Made by a program: the position numbers and the translations under genes. From contig DQHS01000080.1 of assembly GCA_003524365.1 (NCBI GenBank), positions 1 through 5,179 on the forward strand: 5,179 nt of DNA, written 5' to 3'. Origin of the DNA: Cellvibrio sp. (GTDB lineage: Bacteria > Pseudomonadota > Gammaproteobacteria > Pseudomonadales > Cellvibrionaceae). The notes beneath the pieces were generated by a model, which saw only the letters and a program-made list of their open reading frames with translations, did no database searches and was not told the origin of the DNA. Positions 1 to 5,179 of this stretch are shown one piece after another. Numbering within the stretch: position 1 is the stretch's first letter; every line of letters starts with the position of its first letter.

Positions 1-8
1 TTTAAATA

Positions 9-85
9 TGGTGGGCCCAGCTGGACTTGAACCAGCGACCTGCCGATTATGAGTCGGATGCTCTAACCAACTGAGCTATAGGCCC
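9..85 (-). tRNA. tRNA-Ile2 (anticodon CAU, lysidine type); elongator Met is the alternative
   Basis: A full 77-nt cloverleaf folds on the minus strand: 7-bp acceptor stem (79-85 with 13-19, one U-G wobble), 4-bp D stem, anticodon arm with CAU at 49-51, five-base variable loop, 5-bp T stem GCTGG/CCAGC around TTCAAGT, discriminator A and an encoded CCA at 9-11. CAU is shared by initiator Met, elongator Met and Ile2. I favour Ile2 for three reasons. Acceptor pairs 4-69 and 5-68 are both C-G, which are known recognition elements for lysidine synthetase TilS. The T arm matches E. coli ileX as I remember it. E. coli ileX also lies just downstream of rpoD. The mature tRNA would carry lysidine at position 34 and read AUA. 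The outermost anticodon-stem pair (27-43) is a U-C mismatch, which is odd but tolerable. The tRNA call is near certain, the isotype less so. Confidence 0.93.
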
Positions 86-116
86 CAAAGGAAACTGCAG
101 AAACGCAGTGGGCGGC

Positions 117-145
117 ATTATAGTGAGTTGTGCTCTATGTGGCTA
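117..145 (-). promoter_or_regulatory. sigma-70 promoter of the tRNA gene with a GC-rich discriminator
   Basis: On the minus strand a perfect -10 box TATAAT (117-122) lies 17 bp from TAGCCA (140-145), which matches the -35 consensus TTGACA at four of six positions. It is followed at once by GCCGCCC, a GC-rich discriminator of the kind found at stringently controlled stable-RNA promoters. Transcription would start near 109-110, giving a leader of roughly 24 nt. That leader can form a small CTGC/GCAG hairpin (95-108) before the mature 5' end at 85. The promoter lies between the esterase terminator and the tRNA, so the tRNA appears to be transcribed independently. The boxes are visible; stringent control is inferred. 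Confidence 0.7.
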
Positions 146-181
146 GGGTTAATTCTGTCGGATTTTTATCAAATAGAGATC

Positions 182-209
182 AAAAAAACCGCCCATCGGC
201 GGTTTTTTT
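182..209 (-). terminator. bidirectional rho-independent terminator after the esterase gene
   Basis: A perfect inverted repeat: seven A, then CCGCC, a four-base loop (194-197), then GGCGG and seven T. On the minus strand it starts 28 bases past the esterase stop codon and has a GC-rich stem followed by a run of seven U, a textbook intrinsic terminator. The symmetry means it would also stop transcription coming from the left on the plus strand. It separates the esterase transcript from the tRNA promoter. Confidence 0.92.
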
Positions 210-237
210 GTATTTGCGCTACTGTGGGTGCGAACCC

Positions 238-1503
238 CTAATTACACACATTGCCGGTTACGGCGGGTACAGCTGCGGTTCCGTTTGGTTTGGTGCCTTG
301 GAAGCCGAATTCGACCGACTGACCGGGTTGAATGGTTTTGTTCCAATCCATGTGGGTGGTGGTATAGGGGTTACTTCCAGTCACTACTCCATTCCACAGG
401 TTGGTTACGCGGGTCGCGTTAGTGTAGTTCCAGCTTACACTCCAGCCATTAAGTGTAGTCGCGCTGGTGTTGGTGATTTTTATCGATGCGGTAAATCCAT
501 TCCCCCAATCATTAGTGATTGTGTAAACACATTTTCCCGTACTGGTGGCTCTGGAGGAGCTTGAGACACTTCGTGATGTGGTCGCGCTACTTGAGGCCCG
601 TGACGAAACAGAAATGCGTGAGCTAGTTGAAGAGCTGGAAGATAAACTGCGAGCGCTGCTGGATGAGACGGAGCTGACCACGCTGTTTCTATCTATCTTG
701 TCGAGCATGATTTGCGCATAGCGTCTGCCAAATTCGCGATAGGATGCGGTGGTGAAGTGATACACATCCATTCCTGGCAGGCCCATCGCCGAAACCACGT
801 GGGCATTGTTGATTAATCCGGGCAGCTTTCTAACCTCGGTATTGTGCCAGTGGCAGCAGGATCCATAATCCGCGTAGAGCAATTCGCCGGCGAGAAAAGG
901 GACATCGCCAATACCAAGATCTCTTCGCAAATCCGTAACGATTTCTTTAACTTGGTTTTTCCAATTCGGATCGCTGGTATCGCTCTCGCCTTGATGGAAA
1001 ATAATTCCTTTAATGACACCTGCTTGTTGGGCTTTTTTTGCCATGTCGAGTAGCCAGGCATAGCCGCCGTTGAACTGTGTTGGCAAGTTTTGGTTGTTTC
1101 GACCTATAGGCGCCGATTTCTGATACAGCTCAATTGGAGTGCCTGATACTGCAGCCGGAACTAATCCAATGGTGATGGAGCTCGGCATGCCGTCTGCCAT
1201 GTTTTTTCCAAAATAATCACCAGGCCCCAGTCCGCTGTAGCATCGATTGAGCGGCGGTGATGCGACATACCAGTTGCCATAGGTGCGACCTAAATTACCG
1301 CAATTTAAGTCTGCCATTACTTTTACCCGGGGATTTGTAACGCGATCCTGGTTTTCAATGGGAGCAGCGCCTTCCATGTTGGATTGGCCAAACATCAAGT
1401 AAATATGAAAATTTGGATCAGGCGCGGCAAAAACTTGATTTGCTGCAGTTGATAACAACATCGAGAAAAGTAATTTTCCCAGCATATTATTTTTATTGAA
1501 CAT
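238..1503 (-). CDS. secreted SGNH/SASA-family (CE6-like) carbohydrate esterase with C-terminal CBM2
   Basis: Predicted 421-residue secreted enzyme. A signal peptide spans about residues 1-26 (basic start, hydrophobic core, VFA before the cut). The SASA/CE6-like esterase domain spans about 32-270: GQSNM carries the nucleophile Ser41, HQGESD lies at 170-175, and Asp246/H249 form the DxxH pair expected to complete the catalytic triad. A linker at 274-322 has 28 serines in 49 residues, broken up by Arg, Ala and Thr. A family 2 carbohydrate-binding module fills 325-420, with terminal Cys325 and Cys420 placed for the usual disulfide. Trp333, Trp370 and Trp387 are spaced almost exactly like the three surface tryptophans of crystalline-cellulose-binding CBM2a. 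The likely role is removing acetyl groups from acetylated xylan or a similar polysaccharide at the cell-wall surface; the exact substrate cannot be read from sequence. Cys216-Cys217 are adjacent, which is unusual for an exported protein. The start at 1503 is chosen because a signal peptide and a good ribosome site follow from it. The gene appears monocistronic. Confidence 0.9.
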   Translation of the reverse strand: MFNKNNMLGKLLFSMLLSTAANQVFAAPDPNFHIYLMFGQSNMEGAAPIENQDRVTNPRVKVMADLNCGNLGRTYGNWYVASPPLNRCYSGLGPGDYFGKNMADGMPSSITIGLVPAAVSGTPIELYQKSAPIGRNNQNLPTQFNGGYAWLLDMAKKAQQAGVIKGIIFHQGESDTSDPNWKNQVKEIVTDLRRDLGIGDVPFLAGELLYADYGSCCHWHNTEVRKLPGLINNAHVVSAMGLPGMDVYHFTTASYREFGRRYAQIMLDKIDRNSVVSSVSSSSARSLSSSSSTSSRISVSSRASSSATTSRSVSSSSRATSTGKCVYTITNDWGNGFTASIKITNTSATTLNGWSVSWNYTNATRVTNLWNGVVTGSNPYTTTHMDWNKTIQPGQSVEFGFQGTKPNGTAAVPAVTGNVCN

Positions 1504-1509
1504 GGATAA

Positions 1510-1515
1510 TTCCTT
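1510..1515 (-). promoter_or_regulatory. ribosome binding site fixing the esterase start
   Basis: AAGGAA on the minus strand ends six bases before the ATG at 1503. The frame stays open upstream, with ATGs at 1518 and 1692. The ATG at 1518 has no purine-rich site ahead of it, and both would bury the signal peptide behind extra residues. The 1503 start is therefore preferred. Confidence 0.8.
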
Positions 1516-1573
1516 CATTGTTAAGTGGGGGATGGGTGTGTAATCGTTATTTTGTGAACCACTAACTTCAAAG

Positions 1574-1596
1574 TTCGCGGGGATATTAGCCGCGAA
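1574..1596. repeat. 7-bp inverted repeat upstream of the esterase gene (possible operator or leader stem)
   Basis: TTCGCGG (1574-1580) and CCGCGAA (1590-1596) are perfect complements around a nine-base AT-rich spacer (1581-1589). The element lies 71-93 bases upstream of the esterase start, in the stretch where its promoter must be. It could be the two half-sites of a dimeric repressor or activator, or a stem-loop in the 5' leader. No T run follows on either strand, so it is not an intrinsic terminator. I do not recognise the motif as the site of a named regulator. Confidence 0.5.
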
Positions 1597-1657
1597 AGTG
1601 CCAAATGGCTTGATTGAAATGCAGGAATGTTTGATGGGTGCAGAAAGTTGAAGCTTT

Positions 1658-1663
1658 ATTGTA
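1658..1663 (-). promoter_or_regulatory. weak candidate -10 box for the esterase gene
   Basis: TACAAT on the minus strand matches TATAAT at five of six bases and sits between the upstream hairpin and the inverted repeat. No good -35 hexamer lies at 16-18 bp, so the promoter would need an activator. If used, the transcript would have a leader of about 150 nt that includes the 1574-1596 stem. This is the best candidate I found, but it is weak. Confidence 0.2.
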
Positions 1664-1706
1664 AAAAGAAGAAGTGCAGGATTTGTGAGCACAGATTATT
1701 GGTAAC

Positions 1707-1726
1707 CGCTCAACTCTGGTTGAGCG
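1707..1726. repeat. perfect 8-bp hairpin downstream of the rpoD terminator
   Basis: CGCTCAAC (1707-1714) and GTTGAGCG (1719-1726) are exact complements around a four-base loop. The hairpin lies 27 bases beyond the rpoD terminator in the direction of rpoD transcription, and 204 bases ahead of the esterase start. No T tract follows on either strand. It may be a small dispersed palindromic element, a back-up structure protecting the rpoD mRNA end, or a regulator site for the esterase. Sequence alone does not decide. Confidence 0.55.
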
Positions 1727-1752
1727 TCAGGTTTCGATGAGGTGAATAAAAC

Positions 1753-1774
1753 AAAACCCGCCGAAGCGGGTTTT
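1753..1774 (-). terminator. rho-independent terminator of rpoD (UUCG tetraloop)
   Basis: On the minus strand AAAACCCGC pairs with GCGGGTTTT around a TTCG loop and runs on into GTTTTATT. The UUCG tetraloop closed by C-G is exceptionally stable. It begins 16 bases after the rpoD stop codon. The A and T tracts make it capable of working on the plus strand too, though no plus-strand gene is visible. Confidence 0.92.
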
Positions 1775-1790
1775 ATTGGGTGATGATTTA

Positions 1791-3647
1791 TTAATCATCC
1801 AGGAAGCTGCGCAGGTGATCAGAGCGCGATGGGTGGCGCAATTTGCGCAATGCCTTGGCTTCGATCTGACGAATACGCTCGCGCGTTACATCAAACTGTT
1901 TACCTACTTCTTCCAGTGTGTGGTCAGTGTGCATGTCGATGCCAAAACGCATACGCAGTACTTTGGCTTCACGCGCAGTGAGGCCAGCTAATACTTCGCG
2001 CGTTGCTTCCATTAAGCCTTCCATCGTCGCTGACTCCACCGGAGAAATAATGGTGGTGTCTTCGATAAAATCGCCCAGATGTGAATCTTCATCGTCGCCG
2101 ATGGGCGTTTCCATGGAGATTGGCTCTTTGGCAATTTTCAGCACTTTACGTACTTTGTCTTCAGGCATTTCCATGCGCTCGCCGAGTTCTTCCGGCGTTG
2201 GCTCGCGCCCCATTTCTTGCAACATTTGACGCGATACGCGATTGAGTTTGTTGATAGTCTCAATCATGTGTACCGGGATACGAATGGTGCGCGCCTGATC
2301 TGCGATAGAGCGTGTGATCGCCTGACGAATCCACCATGTAGCATAAGTAGAAAATTTGTAACCGCGACGGTATTCAAATTTATCCACCGCTTTCATCAAG
2401 CCGATGTTGCCTTCCTGAATCAAATCGAGGAACTGAAGGCCGCGGTTGGTGTATTTTTTCGCGATAGAAATAACCAGGCGCAAGTTGGCTTCGACCATTT
2501 CTTTTTTCGCACGACGTGCACGCGCTTCACCAATCGACATGCGACGGTTGATGTCTTTAATACTGGCAAGACTTAAACCGCTTTCTTCTTCGATCTGTGC
2601 AAGTTGCTGCTGTGCAGTTTGTACATCGGGCAATACGCGTTCGAGTTTGTCGGCGTGGTCAACTTTGCCTTTAAGAAATTCCGGTAACCAGGCATCGTTA
2701 GTTTCATTGCCAGGGAATTCTTTGATAAAGGTTTTGCGTTGCATCTGGGCTCTGCGGGTACACAGATCCATGATGTGGCGCTCTTGTCTGCGCACGTTAT
2801 CGAGCATTACGCGCGCTTTGGTGTAAATCGGATCGAATTGGCGGGTCGGCAATTTGAAAAATTTGAACAGATCGCCAAGGGCGGACAATTCTTTTTCGGC
2901 TTGCTTGCTGCCGTAACCGTATTTAGCGAGAGTCTTGTTGACTTTGTCCTGCTGCTTTTGCAACTCTTCAAAGCGCACGCGCGCTTCTTCAGGATCTACA
3001 CCTGAGATAGCTTCTTCTTCGTCTTCAGTGGCGGCTTCTTCCTCTTCGTCGTCACCTGCAGCTTTCGCGCCAGCAACAGCAACGGGGATTTCTTCCACTT
3101 CAACGACGGTAGCGGGAATATCTTCGACCGGGTCGAGCCAGCCGATAATTACGTCGGCCAGGCGACGCTCTTCTTTGGCGACCATTGCATATTCGTTGAG
3201 CACTTGTTGCACAGCGCCTGGCCAGTAAGCCACAGCGTGCATCAACTCGCGCACACCTTCTTCGATACGCTTGGCGATAACAATTTCGCCTTCGCGGGTC
3301 AGCAACTCGACTGTGCCCATCTCGCGCATATACATACGCACAGGGTCAGTGGTGCGACCGGTTTCCGTTTCTACGGCAACCAGTGCAGCAGCGGCTTCGG
3401 CGGCGGCAATTTCATCGGCGGCAGAGTCGCCATCGGTCATTAACAGGGTGTCGGCGTCGGGGGCTGTTTCATAGACGCGGATACCCATGTCGTTGATCAT
3501 CTGGATGATGTCTTCGACCTGATCCGGATCAGAGATGTCTTCCGGCAGGTGATCGTTTACCTCGGCATAGGTCAAGTAACCTTGCTCTTTACCGCGGGCG
3601 ATCAGTTCTTTAATACGGGACTGTTGCTGTTGGACGTCTTCAGACAT
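1791..3647 (-). CDS. rpoD: RNA polymerase primary sigma factor RpoD (sigma-70)
   Basis: Complete 618-residue housekeeping sigma factor, close to the 613 of E. coli. It binds core RNA polymerase and directs it to -35/-10 promoters. Region 1.1 covers about residues 5-80, followed by an Ala/Glu-rich hinge. Region 1.2 starts at about 99 (GRTTDPVRMYMREMG). The non-conserved region spans about 135-375, with a very acidic stretch at 199-212. Regions 2.1-2.4 run about 380-450, with the core-binding LDLIQEGNIGL at 407-417 and the -10 melting/recognition helix YATWWIRQAITRSI at 435-448. The region 3.2 finger is at 511-530 (SMETPIGDDEDSHLGDFIED). The region 4.2 helix-turn-helix for the -35 box is at about 577-606. 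The ATG at 3647 has AGGG six bases upstream and gives the expected SEDVQQQQSRIKELI-type start. It follows dnaG by 149 bases in the conserved rpsU-dnaG-rpoD order and ends at its own terminator. Nothing is missing. Confidence 0.99.
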   Translation of the reverse strand: MSEDVQQQQSRIKELIARGKEQGYLTYAEVNDHLPEDISDPDQVEDIIQMINDMGIRVYETAPDADTLLMTDGDSAADEIAAAEAAAALVAVETETGRTTDPVRMYMREMGTVELLTREGEIVIAKRIEEGVRELMHAVAYWPGAVQQVLNEYAMVAKEERRLADVIIGWLDPVEDIPATVVEVEEIPVAVAGAKAAGDDEEEEAATEDEEEAISGVDPEEARVRFEELQKQQDKVNKTLAKYGYGSKQAEKELSALGDLFKFFKLPTRQFDPIYTKARVMLDNVRRQERHIMDLCTRRAQMQRKTFIKEFPGNETNDAWLPEFLKGKVDHADKLERVLPDVQTAQQQLAQIEEESGLSLASIKDINRRMSIGEARARRAKKEMVEANLRLVISIAKKYTNRGLQFLDLIQEGNIGLMKAVDKFEYRRGYKFSTYATWWIRQAITRSIADQARTIRIPVHMIETINKLNRVSRQMLQEMGREPTPEELGERMEMPEDKVRKVLKIAKEPISMETPIGDDEDSHLGDFIEDTTIISPVESATMEGLMEATREVLAGLTAREAKVLRMRFGIDMHTDHTLEEVGKQFDVTRERIRQIEAKALRKLRHPSRSDHLRSFLDD

Positions 3648-3692
3648 TCGAAACCCTATTTAAAACCTGATGAGTGAAATGCAAAGCCCAAA

Positions 3693-3698
3693 ATTATA
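3693..3698 (-). promoter_or_regulatory. candidate rpoD promoter -10 box in the dnaG-rpoD gap
   Basis: A perfect TATAAT on the minus strand lies 45 bases upstream of the rpoD ATG, giving an untranslated leader of about 38 nt. The -35 region at 16-18 bp is poor (AGAATC or neighbours) and there is no extended TG. It may be activator-dependent, or a chance match in an AT-rich gap. In E. coli rpoD is also served by promoters separate from the main operon promoter. I see no terminator between dnaG and rpoD, so read-through from dnaG is likely as well. Confidence 0.45.
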
Positions 3699-3796
3699 CT
3701 CCACTTGCTTGGGTGGATTCTAGGCGATTGGTGGGTGAGGCAATATTCTTCAGTCAGATAGCACCAAATTGTGCGGGTTTTGACCAGTTTTACGAT

Positions 3797-5179
3797 TTAT
3801 GGTTGCACTTTTGGCGCTAATGCGGCGCGTATCAACTGGTCGCGCTCTTCTTTGGTGAGTTGAGTTAAGTCGGCATTTTTCAGTTTTGCCAAAGATTCTG
3901 CTGTTTTTTTCTGATTTTGCTGCTGGCGCAGTTTTTCCATGGCATCACAAAACGCTGCCTGGGTGTCGTAATCGGCTTTGGCTGGCTTATCTTGCCGGCT
4001 TTGGGTGAGGGCATTCGCCGCCTGTAATAAATCATGCCCAGCAACCGCTGCCAGTCGCTCGGTATTTTCTGCTCCGTAGATGCCGCGCCAGTAGCCAATC
4101 AAATGTGAAAGATTGTAGTGCGGTCGCTCATGCAACACTTTGAGCAGGCGCCCGAGCATTAGGCAGTCGATGTCTGATTGATCGATCAGCCATTCTTCAT
4201 GGTTTGATTCAAGGCTGGCTAATGTTGGATAGGTCAGCAGTAGCGCCAAGGCTTTGCGCACCGGCGGCATCAAATATTTGCTGGCAGCGCGCGCTTGCAG
4301 CTCCGGCTGGTAGGCCGTATTAATAGCTTTTCGCTGCGCGCGTGGTTCTTCGTAAAACTCGTGGTAGTCCGGAGGCGGCAGTTCCTGCGGGAAATCGCCG
4401 TATTCCTCGTAAGCTGTGAGCGGCGGATGATCCCATTCGGGTTCGGTTTTTTTTGGTGGGGAGCTTCTCGGTAATACAACTCTCGGTACGGTTTCTTCTG
4501 GCTTGATGGGGGCAGGTGGCGCCGCAAAAAGTGGCTGCATCTCGCCTTTGCTTTGCTGATCCTGAATCAATTCCTGCAGGATATTGCGATTGAGTCCGGT
4601 GCGGGTAGCCAAGCTCTCAAACATTAATTCGCGAAACACCCCTTTGGGTAGGCGCTCCAACAGTGGCGCAGCACGTTTGCTAAAAGTCGCGCGGCCTTCC
4701 ATGGTGCGGATGTTTAAGCCTTCGGCGACGGCATCAAACAGATAATCTTCAAAAGGTACCGCAAGCTCGATCATGCGCTCGAATTTGTCGGAGCCGATTT
4801 GGCGCACCAGTGTATCCGGATCTTCGCCTTCGGGCAGGAACAGGAATTTTACGGTGCGGCCATCGGTCATGGTATCGAGCGATGCTTCCAGCGCGCGATG
4901 AGCCGCACTGCGACCGGCTTTGTCTCCATCAAAACAAAACACTACTTCATTGGTGTATTTGAAGGCGCGGTCGAGATGGTCGGGGCCGCAGGCGGTGCCG
5001 AGTGTGGCGACGCCGTAGCCGATCCCGAATTGCGCCAGACTGACCACATCCATATAGCCTTCAACTACCAGCAGGCGCGGCAGCTCGCGATAGGCGAGGC
5101 GCGCTTCATAAAGCCCGTAAAGTTCCTGACCTTTATGGAATACCGGGGTTTCCGGTGAGTTGAGATATTTGGGTTTGTC
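3797..5179 (-). CDS. dnaG: DNA primase DnaG, C-terminal 460 residues (5' end outside window)
   Basis: The reading frame is open to the right edge, so the gene begins outside the window. Residues are numbered here from the first visible codon. DnaG makes the RNA primers for replication and is recruited by the DnaB helicase. Visible parts: the end of the N-terminal polymerase subdomain (KYLNSPETPVFHKG, 4-17); the TOPRIM fold with catalytic Glu40 in VVEGYMD and the metal-binding Asp84/Asp86 in FDGDKAG, the same 44-residue spacing as E. coli Glu265/Asp309; the PEGEDPDTLVR motif at 117-127; a helical end of the catalytic core to about 208; a Pro/Glu-rich linker at about 209-295; and the helical DnaB-binding domain at about 300-460. 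By alignment to E. coli about 225 residues, including the zinc-binding domain, are missing to the right. The full protein would be near 685 residues, against 581 in E. coli, with the extra length mainly in the linker. It lies upstream of rpoD as in the macromolecular synthesis operon. Confidence 0.98.
   Translation of the reverse strand, partial: DKPKYLNSPETPVFHKGQELYGLYEARLAYRELPRLLVVEGYMDVVSLAQFGIGYGVATLGTACGPDHLDRAFKYTNEVVFCFDGDKAGRSAAHRALEASLDTMTDGRTVKFLFLPEGEDPDTLVRQIGSDKFERMIELAVPFEDYLFDAVAEGLNIRTMEGRATFSKRAAPLLERLPKGVFRELMFESLATRTGLNRNILQELIQDQQSKGEMQPLFAAPPAPIKPEETVPRVVLPRSSPPKKTEPEWDHPPLTAYEEYGDFPQELPPPDYHEFYEEPRAQRKAINTAYQPELQARAASKYLMPPVRKALALLLTYPTLASLESNHEEWLIDQSDIDCLMLGRLLKVLHERPHYNLSHLIGYWRGIYGAENTERLAAVAGHDLLQAANALTQSRQDKPAKADYDTQAAFCDAMEKLRQQQNQKKTAESLAKLKNADLTQLTKEERDQLIRAALAPKVQP

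Noticed and set aside
1..237. Integration site of a mobile element at the tRNA gene
   Set aside because: The esterase is on the 5' side of the tRNA, whereas integrases use the 3' end. No duplicate of the tRNA 3' end, integrase or direct repeat is visible.
130..564. A 144-codon open frame on the plus strand
   Set aside because: It crosses the terminator and runs antisense to the CBM2 and linker coding sequence. It has no recognisable domain and is a by-product of the opposite gene.
1504..1692. An N-terminal extension of the esterase from an ATG at 1692
   Set aside because: The added 63 residues have no ribosome site or domain, and would place the clear signal peptide inside the protein. The ATG at 1503 has AAGGAA at the right distance.
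1684..1692. TGTGAGCAC as a CRP (cAMP receptor) site
   Set aside because: Only one TGTGA half-site is present, and no TCACA follows at the six-base spacing.
2217..3474. Several plus-strand open frames of 67-126 codons opposite rpoD
   Set aside because: All are antisense shadows of a strongly conserved gene, overlap each other and encode nothing recognisable.
3761..3774. GCAC-N6-GTGC hairpin after dnaG as a terminator
   Set aside because: It has only four base pairs and no T run on the minus strand. Read-through into rpoD is more likely.

Overview
The window looks like chromosomal DNA from a polysaccharide-degrading gammaproteobacterium, most likely Cellvibrio or a relative such as Saccharophagus. 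Two things point there. The DnaG and RpoD proteins are of the gammaproteobacterial (Pseudomonas/E. coli) type. Between RpoD and a tRNA gene lies a secreted esterase with a long serine-rich linker and a family 2 cellulose-binding module, an architecture typical of Cellvibrio plant cell-wall enzymes. The genus is an inference; the class is fairly secure.

Every gene is on the minus strand, so in transcription order the window reads from right to left. (1) 5179-3797: the C-terminal two thirds of primase, dnaG, whose 5' end lies beyond the right edge. (2) 3796-3648: a 149-base gap with no terminator but a perfect TATAAT box, probably a promoter serving rpoD. (3) 3647-1791: rpoD, the complete housekeeping sigma-70 factor, ending at a UUCG-loop intrinsic terminator. 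(4) 1790-1504: a non-coding stretch with that terminator, a strong 8-bp hairpin and a 7-bp inverted repeat ahead of the esterase. (5) 1503-238: a complete secreted SGNH-type (SASA/CE6-like) esterase with a C-terminal CBM2, followed by a strong bidirectional terminator. (6) 145-9: a tRNA gene with anticodon CAU and its own promoter, best read as the lysidine-modified tRNA-Ile2.

The dnaG-rpoD pair is the conserved end of the rpsU-dnaG-rpoD macromolecular synthesis operon, and a tRNA-Ile2(CAU) gene near rpoD is also known from E. coli (ileX). The esterase is the accessory element: a single-gene transcription unit with its own terminator, placed in an otherwise housekeeping neighbourhood. It presumably removes acetyl groups from plant polysaccharide while held on cellulose. 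I found no CRISPR array, insertion sequence, phage gene or clearly new system. The points worth checking are the esterase and the non-coding structures flanking it.
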